Shown: positions 52,801 through 61,296 of the stretch, in pieces
How positions within the stretch are numbered: the first letter of the stretch is position 1
Layout: each line of letters begins with the position of its first letter
DNA from: Mycolicibacterium lacusdiani
GTDB taxonomy: Bacteria; Actinomycetota; Actinomycetes; Mycobacteriales; Mycobacteriaceae
DNA: 64,000 bases
Direction of reading: 5' to 3'
Assembly: GCF_021916785.1 (NCBI RefSeq)
Contig: NZ_JAKCFC010000004.1
Coordinates: forward strand, 100,881-164,880
Translations under genes and position numbers: made by a program
The notes under the pieces: generated by a model
Database searches by the model: none
What the model saw: the letters and a program-made list of their open reading frames with translations, nothing else
Told to the model about the DNA's origin: nothing

Positions 52801-55379
52801 TCGTCAGGACCACGCTCGACGAGGACAAGGGCACCTTGGAGTTCGCCGCGTTCACGGCGACCGGCGACGGCGACTTCAAGTGGACGCTGACCGCGACCGC
52901 AGAACTCAACACCCTGCCCCCGTCACCCCCGTCGCCTCCGGATGCGGTCGAGGAGGGCACCCCGATGACCGGCGACGACTTCTACGCCCGCACCCGCGAG
53001 ATCGGGTTCGGCTACGGCGACGCGTTCCGTGCCGTCTCGAGCATCGCCGCCGGGGCCGAGTGGGCAGTGGCCGAGATCGACGTTCCCGCCGAGATCGTCG
53101 ACGAACTCGACGCCTACCACTTCCATCCAGCGTTGGTGGACAGCGCCTTTCAAACGTTGTTCGGTACCAGGTTCGTCGGCGCCGACGGCCAAGGCGGTGG
53201 AGGCGGGACCTACCTCCCCACCCGGGTCCGGCACAGCGCCATCTACGGTCCGCCCGAGAAGAGCATGACGGTGCACGTGCGCGTCGTATCGTCCACCGCG
53301 GAGGAGATCGAGAGCGACATCACCGTCGCCAACGGTCTCGGTGAGACCCTCGCCGTCTTCGACGGCTTCACCGTGCAGTCACTGCAGGCGTCGTCCGCCA
53401 TGTCGACCGAACGCATCGACAAGGGCCTCTACGAGATGCAGTGGATTCCGGCTCCCGAGGATCCGGTCGGCGAGAACAGCTCTGCCGCCGACGATCTGGC
53501 GTGGCTGGTGCTCGCCGACGACATCGGGCTCGGCGCGCTCGTGGCCGCCGACCTGCGGAGCCGGGGTCACCGGGTGCACGAGGTTTCGCACCGCGCCGTC
53601 GACGACCTCACCGAGAGCCGAAACGGATACGCCGTCGATCCCGCACGGCCCGAACAGTTCCGCGCCCTCCTCGATGCTCACCTCGCCAAGGAGGGCGAAC
53701 TCGCGGGCATCGTCGACTGCTGGGCGCTCGACATCCCGGCCACTCCGGTCGGCGCGAACGACGAGACCGCGCAGCGACTCGGCGTCTTCGCGATCCTGCA
53801 CCTCGTTACCGCGCTGGCCGAACTCGACACCGTCACACCGCGGCTGCACCTGGTGACGTCGAACGCGCAACCCGCGCTGGGCACCGAGAACCTCGCCGTC
53901 GACCAGTCCGCGATCTGGGGGCTCGGGCGCGTCATCGGCCACCAGGAGTTCGCCGGGAACTGGGGTGGACTGATCGACGTCGACGACGCCGACGACCGCG
54001 ATCTCACCGCGTCCCGGATCTGCAGCCACGTCCTGGACGCCAATGCCGAGGACCAGGTCGCGATCCGCGGCGAGGCGTCGCTGGTGCCGCGCCTGCGTCC
54101 CTGCGCCGGCCTGACGCGACCGTTCCCCACCAAGCTGTCGGCCGATGCCACCTACGTCGTCACCGGCGGTTCTGGCGCACTCGGCCGCACGGTGGCCGGT
54201 TACCTCGCCGAGCACGGCGCGCGGCACATCGCTCTGCTGAGCCGGCGGGCGCTGCCACCCCGGGCGCAGTGGCCGGACCTCGATCCGGAGCACCCGCACT
54301 TCCGGACCGTGGAGACCATCCGCAAGATCGAGAGGCTCGGCGCCGAAGTGGTCTGCGCGAGCGTCGACGTCACCGACCCCGCCGGGGTCGAGACGTGGCT
54401 GGCCGACCACGTCCGCTCGGGCGGCCGGCCCGTCCGCGGCGTCGTCCACACCGCCGGATCGGTCGACGACCGCCTGCTGGTGCACACGACCGAGAGCGAC
54501 TTCACGGCGGTGATGGCCCCGAAGGTCACCGGAACCCGTGTGCTGCACCACGCCTTCGAAGGGCACGATCTGCAGTTCTTCGTCATGTTCGGGTCCGCGG
54601 GGTCGGTCGTCGCCTCACCCGGGCAGGGCAACTACGCCGCCGCCAACGCATTCCTCGACGCGTTCGCCTACTACCGCCGTGCCCAGGGGCTGCCCGCTCT
54701 CACCATCGGGTGGGGCCCGTGGTCGGTCGGGATGGTCGAGGAACTCAAGCTGGAACGGATCTACGCGCAGCGCGGCATCGAACTCATCACCCCGAGGGCC
54801 GGGGCACGCATCCTCGACCGGCTGATCAACCAGAAGACGCCGACCGTCACCGCCATCACCGCCGACTGGGGTCGCGCCCGTCAGATGGGCCTCGCAGGCC
54901 AGCTGCCACCGATGTTCTCCGAACTCGAGGTGCTCGAGCCGTCACTCGCGGACGGCGAGGCAGGATCGTCGATACTCGACGTCCTCGCCGAGACCCCGGA
55001 GGAAGGTCGACTCGACGTGGTCACCGAGCAGGTCCGCCGCAGCGTCGCGGCGATCTTCGACTGTGCGGTCGACGATGTCGAGGTCGACGAAACCCTCGAC
55101 GACGTCGGTCTCGACTCGCTGATGGCGATGGAGTTCCGGATGCGCATCAACGCGATGTTCGCCATCGACATCCCGGTACTCGAGATCCTCAAGGGCGTGA
55201 GCGTGAACTCGCTCGCCGTGCGTGTGCTCGGCGACCTCGAATTGCCCCGCGCCGGTGAGGTTTCGGCGCCCCCGGCCGACGCCCCCGACTCGGCATCCGA
55301 CGTCGAGCAGCTCGTGGCCGGGCTCTCGGACGACGAACTCCGCGAACTGCTCGCCGAACTCGAGGCCGACGGGTCTTGA
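49848..55379 (+). CDS. Single-module type I polyketide synthase (KS-AT-DH-KR-ACP)
   Basis: 1843 residues. KS 12-440 with Cys187, His322, His362; AT 541-840 with GHSAGE (Ser633) and VPYHTHYMD in place of the HAFH/YASH extender motif; DH 905-1180 with HQVQGTVVVP (His936) and DSAFQ (Asp1098); KR about 1190-1690 with TGGSGALG, VDD (B-type signature), Ser1583, Tyr1596; ACP with Ser1757 (GLDSLMAME); a short acidic tail. No ER, no thioesterase. The set equals that of bacterial iterative 6-MSA-type synthases. Start could also be GTG 49854 (GGAAGAGG spacing). Confidence 0.88.
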   Translation: MKVPDKQDRPDREPLAIVGIGCRLPGDVGSPEDYWELLCSGTDATRVVPETRWTATRFFDSNPTKAGKMVTRRGGYLEEIDQFDAQFFGISPREANLLDPQQRLLLQTTWEALEDGGIPAQSLAGTAVGVFIGGFTLDYQLLQNQGTTSRFRFKTHSATGMMMTMLANRISYAFDLRGPSMSIDTACSSSLVAVHLAAQSIWNGECDLALAGGVNVIVGPNTAIAESKSGFLSPDGRCKAFDESADGYARGEGGAVVVIKPLEQALHDGDRIYAQVLGSAVTQDGNTDGITVPSEDAQRSAITTALRRAGVHPNEVGYVEAHGTGTPVGDPVELRALAGALASDRPTSEPLLVGSVKTNIGHLEAGAGVAGLIKAALVLQHGHIPANLHFDNPTSVFAELNVDVPRAGRPFPDGERRIAGVNSFGFGGTNAHVVLAEPPTPRPQQADDHRRQSSPTVLPISARSEDALVAVAQQLADHVRAHPDLTLADLGYNLSQRRSHLTYRRALIADGIDDALDQLDAIAAGGGQTSAGRTSTTSPRLAFVCTGMGPQWWKMCRGLLDVYPVFTETITACDRELSKYTNWSLLEELLRDENDSRMGDTEIAQPANFAVQVALAAQLREFGIVPDAVVGHSAGEVAAHHLAGLLTFEQAVHVIYHRSRLQQRTTGMGRMLAVGLSAERLLQTVDPAMLAEFGQRVSVAAINSPFAVTIAGDGDVLDEIARQLDEADVFNRHLPVAVPYHTHYMDTVKDDLLKAFAGLSSATATIPLYSTVTGEQLTDYSAGAAYWWQNTRATVLFEPAARRMLEDGYTHFVELGPHPVLASSIHEIAGTQAVSVLATQRRNGDDDRSLLECVGALHGNGHDVAWEALNPRRGSKLVKLPSYPWQSKRFWNEPPEAAQDLHYEPVHRLLGQPVSAVHPTWEGELSVATIGFLADHQVQGTVVVPGAVFAEMAAAAAHETYGTACSVDDLVLHRALIIDDACDPLVRTTLDEDKGTLEFAAFTATGDGDFKWTLTATAELNTLPPSPPSPPDAVEEGTPMTGDDFYARTREIGFGYGDAFRAVSSIAAGAEWAVAEIDVPAEIVDELDAYHFHPALVDSAFQTLFGTRFVGADGQGGGGGTYLPTRVRHSAIYGPPEKSMTVHVRVVSSTAEEIESDITVANGLGETLAVFDGFTVQSLQASSAMSTERIDKGLYEMQWIPAPEDPVGENSSAADDLAWLVLADDIGLGALVAADLRSRGHRVHEVSHRAVDDLTESRNGYAVDPARPEQFRALLDAHLAKEGELAGIVDCWALDIPATPVGANDETAQRLGVFAILHLVTALAELDTVTPRLHLVTSNAQPALGTENLAVDQSAIWGLGRVIGHQEFAGNWGGLIDVDDADDRDLTASRICSHVLDANAEDQVAIRGEASLVPRLRPCAGLTRPFPTKLSADATYVVTGGSGALGRTVAGYLAEHGARHIALLSRRALPPRAQWPDLDPEHPHFRTVETIRKIERLGAEVVCASVDVTDPAGVETWLADHVRSGGRPVRGVVHTAGSVDDRLLVHTTESDFTAVMAPKVTGTRVLHHAFEGHDLQFFVMFGSAGSVVASPGQGNYAAANAFLDAFAYYRRAQGLPALTIGWGPWSVGMVEELKLERIYAQRGIELITPRAGARILDRLINQKTPTVTAITADWGRARQMGLAGQLPPMFSELEVLEPSLADGEAGSSILDVLAETPEEGRLDVVTEQVRRSVAAIFDCAVDDVEVDETLDDVGLDSLMAMEFRMRINAMFAIDIPVLEILKGVSVNSLAVRVLGDLELPRAGEVSAPPADAPDSASDVEQLVAGLSDDELRELLAELEADGS

Positions 55380-56227
55380 CGAACCCAGACCAGTCGCTTG
55401 CCGTACAGGTGCGCGGCATGTCGAAGTCATACGGGCGGTTGCACGCCGTCCGCGAACTGGATCTCGACGTCGCCTACGGCGAGGTGGTGGCCATCCTCGG
55501 ACCCAACGGCGCGGGCAAGACCACGACCATCGAGATCCTCGAGGGCCACCGCAGGCGCGACACCGGCCACGTGCGCGTTCTCGGTGAGGATCCGGGCAAC
55601 GCAGGCCGGGGCTGGCGGTCCAGGATCGGCATCGTGCTGCAGGAGGCCAGCGACTTCGGGATGCTCACCGTCGCCGAGACGGTGAACATGTTCGCCAAGT
55701 GCTACGGCCGGGTCCGGGGATCCGGGGAGGTGCTCGACCTGGTGGGCCTCGGTTCGACGTCCGGGTCGAAGGTCAGGACGCTGTCCGGCGGGCAGCGCCG
55801 CCGGCTCGACGTCGCCCTGGGCATCATCGCCATGCCCGAACTGCTCTTCCTGGACGAACCGACCACGGGATTCGATCCCGAGGCCAGGCGCCAGTTCTGG
55901 GACCTGATCAGGCTATTGGCACGCGACGGCACGACCATCGTGCTGACCACCCACTACCTGGAGGAGGCAGCAGCCCTGGCCGATCGCGTGGCGGTCATCG
56001 CCGCTGGCCGCGTGGTTGCGGTCGATTCGCCGACGATGCTTACGGCACATGCGAACTCGGCCGCAACGGTCCGGTGGGTGGCGGACGGCGAGGTCCACGT
56101 GGAGGAGACGCACCACCCGACCGAGTTGATCAGGCAGCGATCCACCGGCGACGTGGAACTCGAACAGCTGACCGTCACCCGGCCGACGCTGGAAGACGCC
56201 TATCTGCGCCTGATCGGGCTGCAGTGA
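55376..56227 (+). CDS. ABC transporter ATP-binding protein (DrrA-like)
   Basis: 283 residues. Walker A GPNGAGKTT, signature LSGGQRRRLD, Walker B LLFLDEPTTGFDP, and the H-loop TTHYLEEAA. The DrrA type drives drug or lipid export. TTG start 55376 overlaps the PKS stop (TTGA), which ties it to the PKS. Confidence 0.9.
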   Translation: MTNPDQSLAVQVRGMSKSYGRLHAVRELDLDVAYGEVVAILGPNGAGKTTTIEILEGHRRRDTGHVRVLGEDPGNAGRGWRSRIGIVLQEASDFGMLTVAETVNMFAKCYGRVRGSGEVLDLVGLGSTSGSKVRTLSGGQRRRLDVALGIIAMPELLFLDEPTTGFDPEARRQFWDLIRLLARDGTTIVLTTHYLEEAAALADRVAVIAAGRVVAVDSPTMLTAHANSAATVRWVADGEVHVEETHHPTELIRQRSTGDVELEQLTVTRPTLEDAYLRLIGLQ

Positions 56228-57084
56228 TGGCCGCCGAGCGGGCGGAGAATTCGACGCAGCCACGGCACCGCGCCGACGACACGGAGTCCGCGCTGCCGTC
56301 CCCGCTGCGCATCGGGTTGTCGCGCGTCGTACCCGAACTAAAGATGTTCTACCGGCGGCCGGAACAGTTGGCCCTGACGTTCTCGATGCCCGCGGTCATC
56401 TGCATCCTGCTGGGCTCGATCTTCTCGGCGAAACTGCCCAACAGCGAGACCAGCACCGGCGCCGTGATCGCGGCGAGCATGCTGGCCTACGGGATCCTCT
56501 CCACGTCGTTCATCAACTTGGGCATCAGCATTGCCGCCGATCGCGAGAGCGGCGCGTTGCGCCGGCTCCGCGGCACTCCCGCAACCGCGTCGTCCTACTT
56601 CATCGGCAAGGTCGCGCTGGTCGCCATCGCCAGCTTCGCCGAGGCGGTCATCCTGCTGCTGGTCGGGGTGTTCATGTTCAAGCTGCGGCTGCCCACCGGT
56701 GTCTACGAATGGTTCACCCTCGGTTGGGTTTTCGTCCTCGGCATCACGAGTTGCTCACTGCTGGGCATCTTCGTCAGCAACCTCGCCAGCAACGCGGTCT
56801 CCGCCGCCGTCATCACCAACGGGCCGGCGGTGGGCCTGCAATTCCTGTCGGGTACCTACGTGCCGCTGATGGTGCTGCCCATGTGGATGCTCACCATCGG
56901 GTCCATCTTCCCGGTGAAGTGGATGGCCCAGGGGTTCCGGTCGGTGCTGCTGCCGCCGGAGATGGTCGTCATCGAACCCGCTGGCACGTGGGAGCACGGG
57001 CGGATCTTCCTCGTGCTGACCGCCTGGAGCGTCCTGGGCCTGATCTGTTGCCTGCGCGTGTTCCGGTGGTCCGACAAGACCTGA
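56227..57084 (+). CDS. ABC-2 type permease (DrrB-like)
   Basis: 285 residues with about 6 transmembrane helices; shares one base with the ATPase stop (TGATG). GLSRVVPELKMFYRRPEQLALTF and LSGTYVPLMVLPMWMLTIGSIFPVKWM are the ABC-2 permease start and last loop. Forms the exporter with the upstream ATPase; probable cargo is the PKS product. Confidence 0.88.
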   Translation: MAAERAENSTQPRHRADDTESALPSPLRIGLSRVVPELKMFYRRPEQLALTFSMPAVICILLGSIFSAKLPNSETSTGAVIAASMLAYGILSTSFINLGISIAADRESGALRRLRGTPATASSYFIGKVALVAIASFAEAVILLLVGVFMFKLRLPTGVYEWFTLGWVFVLGITSCSLLGIFVSNLASNAVSAAVITNGPAVGLQFLSGTYVPLMVLPMWMLTIGSIFPVKWMAQGFRSVLLPPEMVVIEPAGTWEHGRIFLVLTAWSVLGLICCLRVFRWSDKT

Positions 57085-57086
57085 CG

Positions 57087-57590
57087 TCAGCCGAGGTACT
57101 GCGCGGTGGTGCCGCCGACGGGCATCTCGGGCATGCCCAGCTTGCGGTGATCCCAGCTGCGCATGCGCGCCGGCACCACGCGAACGGCGATGCGGTTGTT
57201 CATCATCTGGTCGACGAACGGCTTCATCTCGTCGGTGTAGGGCCCGGTGTAGCGCTCCCACACGCTGACCCCGACGCGGTGCAGCAGATCCGGGTCGTCG
57301 TCCACGATCTCGGCCCTGCCGTCGATCGAGACGCCGCGCAGGGTGTCGTAGGTGAGGCCGTCCTCGATCATCACCGTGACGGTCGGGTCGCGCCGCAGGT
57401 TGACCGCCTTCTGCGACTTGGCCTTGGTCTCGAACCAGATCTCACCGTCGAGGACGGCGTACCACATGGCGACCAGGTGCGGCCGGCCGCTGGGCAGCAC
57501 CGTCGCCATCGTCGCGGTCCTACTGTGCTCGATGAACTCGGCGATCTGCTCGTCGCTCATGACGATCTTGCCGCGCTGGTTTTGCCCCAC
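57087..57590 (-). CDS. PPOX-class flavin/F420-dependent protein
   Basis: 167 residues, split-barrel pyridoxamine 5'-phosphate oxidase-like fold: FIEHSRTATMATVLPSGRPHLVAMWY and KAVNLRRDPTVTVMIEDG. In mycobacteria such proteins bind F420 or FMN and reduce small molecules. Start GTG/ATG uncertain: 57590 or Met11 at 57560. Convergent with the ABC permease (2 bp). Confidence 0.8.
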   Translation of the reverse strand: MGQNQRGKIVMSDEQIAEFIEHSRTATMATVLPSGRPHLVAMWYAVLDGEIWFETKAKSQKAVNLRRDPTVTVMIEDGLTYDTLRGVSIDGRAEIVDDDPDLLHRVGVSVWERYTGPYTDEMKPFVDQMMNNRIAVRVVPARMRSWDHRKLGMPEMPVGGTTAQYLG

Positions 57591-57663
57591 GGGTCATCCC
57601 CTCTCCGGCGAGCAGTCGCCAACTCGCACTTATTCGCTCGATTTCATGCGATTTCGCGTCTGC

Positions 57664-59922
57664 TCACGATAGGACCGTGGCCGCGACGACCGTCACCGGG
57701 ATGCCGTTGAGCGCGCCATTGCCCGACGGCTCGTCGAGGAAGTCGGGCGGTGACAGCACGTTGGTGTTCACCCCGGGCGAGGAGTTGGCGACGCCCATGC
57801 GCGTGCCCGCCTTGCCGTGTCCCCAGCCGTGGGGCATCGACACCACGCCCGGCTTGATCGCGTCGGTGACCTCGACCGGCACCTCGATGCGCCCGCCGGA
57901 CGACTCCACTGCGACCAGTTCGCCGGTGTGCAGTCCGCGACGGCTGGCGTCCTCGGTGTGCATCAGCAGGGTGCATCGGTCCCGGCCCTTCATCAGCGGA
58001 CCCACGTTGTGCAGCCAGGAGTTGTTGGAGCGCAGGTGCCGACGGCTCACCAGCACGAGGTCGTCCGGGTCACGAGCGAGGCGCCCAGCCAGCCGGGGCA
58101 GGTCGTCGAGCAGGTACTGGGGTGCCAGGCGGATCTTCTGGTCGGCGGTGCCGAGCACCTCGGGCACGCGCGGGACCATGTGGCCGTAGTTGATCCCGTC
58201 GGGCGCGGCCTTGAGCTTCTCCAGCGTCAACCCGTCCGGGTTCTCCCCGTAGCGGTCGCCGAACGGCCCGGTGCGCAGCGTCAGGTCCAGCGTCCGCTCG
58301 GGCCCGCCGTGGTCGTAGTGCTTGCGGATCTCGGCGCCGTCGAGCCCCTGGGTGAAGCACAGGTAGTCGAAGAACCCGTCGTCGATGGCAGCGACGTCGA
58401 CGTCCTCGGCGGGCGTCCCGGTGCATAGCCCGGTGAGACGGATCAGGATCTCCCACTCGTCGCGCGCATCGTGGTCGGTTCTGTGGAACACCGGTGGCGA
58501 GAAGTTCGCGACGGAGTTGACCGCGAAGTTGAGGATGAGGTCGTCGTGGTGCGGCTGTTCCAGCGGTGACGGTCCGGGCAGGATCACGTCGGCGTGGCGC
58601 GTGGTCTCGTTGAGCCACAGGTCGATCGAGATCATCGCCTCCAGCGCCGGCAGGGCCTCGTCGAGGAGGTGGCCTGCCGGCGTGGACAACACGGGGTTGC
58701 CGGCCACGGTGATGAGCGCCTTGATCTGGCCCTCGCCGGGAGTGGCGATCTCCTCGGCCATGCACGACACCGGCACCTGGCCCAGCACCTCCTTGGCGCC
58801 GCGGACGCGGGTGCGGTAGCGACCGAACTCCGGCACCCCGTCTTCGAGGCCCGGGATGGGCTGCACCGTCACCGACCACGCCGCGGGCGTCGGGAACATG
58901 GCGCCGCCCGGCACGTCGAAGTGGCCGGTGAGCACGTTGACGACGTCGACGAGCCAGCTGGCCAGGCTGCCGAACTCCTGGTTGCAGGTGCCGATCCTGC
59001 CGTAGACCACCGCGCGGGGCGTCGTCGCGAGTTCGCGCGCCAGCCCGCGAATGCGTTCGGCTGCAATGCCCGTCGTGTCGGCTACTCGCTCGGGCGCCCA
59101 GTCGGCGACCACCTCGCGCAGCGCGTCGACGCCGTCGAGGTACGGCTCGACCGTCCCGAGGTTCACCAGTCCCTCGTCGAACAGCGTGTGGGCGACGCCG
59201 AGGAGCAGCGCCGCGTCGGTGCCCGGGGTGATCGGCAACCACTCGTCGGCGCGGTCGGCGGTCGCGGTGCGCACCGGGTCGATGACGATGATCCTCCCCC
59301 GCTTGCGGATCGCGCCGAGCAGACCCATGACGTCGGGTGCGGCCAACAGTGAACCCTGCGATGCGGCGGGGTTGGCACCCATGACCACCAGTAGATCGGT
59401 GCGTTCGACGTCGGGCACGGGGAAGCTCCACCACCCGCCGTACATCAGGTGTGACGACAGGTTCTTCGGCCACTGGTCGATGGTGCCGGGGGAGTACGTG
59501 ATCGGCATGCCGGACATCCCGAGCAGGATCCCGGCGTAGCGCGCCAGTGAGAACGAGTGCGCCAGCGGGTTGCCGGTGTAGGCGGTGACGGCGCCGATCC
59601 CGTGCTTCTCGATGACGGGTGCGAGCAGTTCGGTGCAGCGGCGGAAGGCGGTCAGCCAGTTGACCTCCTGCCACTCGCCGTCGACCTTGATCATCGGCGT
59701 CCGGATGCGGTCGGGGTCTTCGTGCAATGCGCCCAGCGACGCGCCCTTGGGGCAGATGTGCCCGCGACTCCACACGTCCTCCCGGTTGGGCCGGACGCCG
59801 GCGACGTGGCCGTCGCGGACCTGAATCTCCAAGCCGCACATGGCCTCACACAGCGGGCAGGTATAGAGGTGCAACCCGTCCTGGCCGACGTCGGCCAGTT
59901 CCCGGTGCAGTCCGTTCGTCAT
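57664..59922 (-). CDS. Molybdopterin oxidoreductase, Fe-S containing
   Basis: 752 residues of the DMSO reductase superfamily. Cys22, Cys25, Cys29 and Cys57 form an N-terminal [4Fe-4S] site (CPLCEAMCG ... HICPKG); then GANPAASQGS, IDPVRTATADRADEWL and SMPHGWGHGKAGTRMG, a C-terminal cofactor domain. Resembles M. tuberculosis Rv0197. Acts in the cytosol (no signal). Divergent from a TetR gene. Confidence 0.88.
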   Translation of the reverse strand: MTNGLHRELADVGQDGLHLYTCPLCEAMCGLEIQVRDGHVAGVRPNREDVWSRGHICPKGASLGALHEDPDRIRTPMIKVDGEWQEVNWLTAFRRCTELLAPVIEKHGIGAVTAYTGNPLAHSFSLARYAGILLGMSGMPITYSPGTIDQWPKNLSSHLMYGGWWSFPVPDVERTDLLVVMGANPAASQGSLLAAPDVMGLLGAIRKRGRIIVIDPVRTATADRADEWLPITPGTDAALLLGVAHTLFDEGLVNLGTVEPYLDGVDALREVVADWAPERVADTTGIAAERIRGLARELATTPRAVVYGRIGTCNQEFGSLASWLVDVVNVLTGHFDVPGGAMFPTPAAWSVTVQPIPGLEDGVPEFGRYRTRVRGAKEVLGQVPVSCMAEEIATPGEGQIKALITVAGNPVLSTPAGHLLDEALPALEAMISIDLWLNETTRHADVILPGPSPLEQPHHDDLILNFAVNSVANFSPPVFHRTDHDARDEWEILIRLTGLCTGTPAEDVDVAAIDDGFFDYLCFTQGLDGAEIRKHYDHGGPERTLDLTLRTGPFGDRYGENPDGLTLEKLKAAPDGINYGHMVPRVPEVLGTADQKIRLAPQYLLDDLPRLAGRLARDPDDLVLVSRRHLRSNNSWLHNVGPLMKGRDRCTLLMHTEDASRRGLHTGELVAVESSGGRIEVPVEVTDAIKPGVVSMPHGWGHGKAGTRMGVANSSPGVNTNVLSPPDFLDEPSGNGALNGIPVTVVAATVLS

Positions 59923-59938
59923 CGAAGTGCCTCTCGAC

Positions 59939-59952
59939 GTCACTTGGGTGAC
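59939..59952. promoter_or_regulatory. Palindrome between molybdoenzyme and TetR genes
   Basis: GTCAC-TTGG-GTGAC, perfect 5+5 arms, 17 bp from the molybdoenzyme start. Likely part of the TetR operator set. Confidence 0.45.
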
Positions 59953-59958
59953 AGGCGT

Positions 59959-59983
59959 TTGTCGTGACAGACTGTATCGACAA
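59959..59983. promoter_or_regulatory. TTGTCG inverted repeat next to TetR gene
   Basis: TTGTCG (59959-59964) and CGACAA (59978-59983) with a 13-bp centre. Suits a TetR-type operator. Confidence 0.45.
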
Positions 59984-60004
59984 CGTGGCGCGGATGGAGG
60001 GCGA

Positions 60005-60595
60005 ATGGCGGACGTCGACGCAGCGCCACGGCACCGCAGGCAAGGCTCGCGCCGGGATCCGGCGATCGACGAGGCGGTGCTGGCGACCACCCGCACCCTG
60101 CTGATCGAGCGGGGCTACTCCGCGACCACCATCGATCTGATCGCGGCGACGGCCGGTGTGAGCAGGCCGGCGATCTACCGGCGATGGGCCTCGAAGGCGC
60201 AGTTGGTGCACGAGGCGGCGTTCCCCGACCTCGGGCCCGAAGCTCCCGAGGACGACTTCGCGGCCGAGGTCACCCGACTGTGCCGCGGCGCGATCCGCAT
60301 GTACGGCGACCCGGTGGTGCGCGAGGCCATTCCCGGCGTGCTCGTCGATCTACGCTCCGACCGACGGATGCGCCGACTGCTGAGCGACCGCCTGGAGGCC
60401 GCGGCACGCAGCCAGATGGCCGAACGTCTGCACGCCGCGGTGGGCGAGGGCACGGCCCGAGCCGTGGCCGCGGACACGCTGATGGACGTCATCGCGGGCG
60501 GCGCCTGGTACGCGGTGTGCGTGCGACGGGTCAGGGACACCGACGGCGCCGCACGCGACCTCGCCGAACTGGTACTGCGCGGGGTGCTGAGGTGA
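60005..60595 (+). CDS. TetR-family regulator
   Basis: 196 residues. N-terminal HTH (about 20-66): TIDLIAATAGVSRPAIYRRWASKAQLV. ATG 60005 with GGAGGG. C-terminal TetR_C domain (RLCRGAIRMYGDP, SDRLEAAARSQMAERL). Divergent neighbour of the molybdoenzyme (Rv0196-Rv0197-like pair). Confidence 0.88.
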   Translation: MADVDAAPRHRRQGSRRDPAIDEAVLATTRTLLIERGYSATTIDLIAATAGVSRPAIYRRWASKAQLVHEAAFPDLGPEAPEDDFAAEVTRLCRGAIRMYGDPVVREAIPGVLVDLRSDRRMRRLLSDRLEAAARSQMAERLHAAVGEGTARAVAADTLMDVIAGGAWYAVCVRRVRDTDGAARDLAELVLRGVLR

Positions 60596-60598
60596 GGG

Positions 60599-61036
60599 TT
60601 ACGCGCTCCGGTCCAGCAGCGGCAGCAGCGCCTGGCGGCGCGCACCGGAGATGTCGGCGAAGTAGCGCAGCCCTTCGCGGACCGAGCGTGCGACCGCGCA
60701 GTTGAGGTCTTCGCCCATCAGCCCGATGCCGTCGATGAGTTCCTCGGCGGCAACCAGCACCCAGTCCACGCCCGCGGCCTGGCAGGCGTCGTCGACGAAG
60801 TAGAGCAGGTCGCGGCATTCCGGGCTGGCGGCGTCGACGCCACCGAGATCGAGCAGCACGTCGTCCTCGAGCACGTGGCGGCCGACGCGCGCGGCCACGA
60901 AGTCCCAGTTGTCCGAATCGACCCCGCCGCTGACGCTGACGACCGTCGCGAGTTGCCGGCTGTAGGCCCGGACCAGCGCGCGGTCGCATTCGTTGGAGGA
61001 CGTGCCGTAGCTGAAGTCTTGAATCATGGTGGTCAT
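60599..61036 (-). CDS. STAS-domain protein
   Basis: 145 residues, STAS fold: YSRQLATVVSVSGGVDSDNW, DDVLLDLGGVDAASPECRDLLYFV, and a final helix. Anti-sigma antagonist-like protein; mycobacteria have many (Rv0516c/Rv2638 class). The expected phosphorylated Ser is within DAASPEC. Start ATG 61036 preferred over 61078. Near a SigF-type promoter, which fits sigma-factor control but is not proof. Confidence 0.75.
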   Translation of the reverse strand: MTTMIQDFSYGTSSNECDRALVRAYSRQLATVVSVSGGVDSDNWDFVAARVGRHVLEDDVLLDLGGVDAASPECRDLLYFVDDACQAAGVDWVLVAAEELIDGIGLMGEDLNCAVARSVREGLRYFADISGARRQALLPLLDRSA

Positions 61037-61167
61037 GTCGGCCCCCGTCTCGTCGTTGACTTCAACGCTAGGGCGCAAAACTAAGGCCTTGGGGAACAGC
61101 GTCTAATGGACTGCTAAGAGCCGACTTTCACAGTCCGATACTCGGCGAGAAAAGTGGTCATCGGGGC

Positions 61168-61192
61168 GTTTGAGCCCCCCTGACCGGGGTAT
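61168..61192 (+). promoter_or_regulatory. SigF-type promoter of metallopeptidase gene
   Basis: GTTT (61168-61171), 15-bp spacer, GGGTAT (61187-61192). Exact SigF match, about 105 bp before the start at 61297. Same layout as the promoter at 38726. Confidence 0.65.
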
Positions 61193-61296
61193 CGATGACA
61201 GTCGCGCTTGCTATGACGACGATCTCGACCCCCAGTTCGGCCGGTCCGAGGGTTAATCTCTGTTGGCTCACCTCAGGACCGACAGATCGTCAGGAC

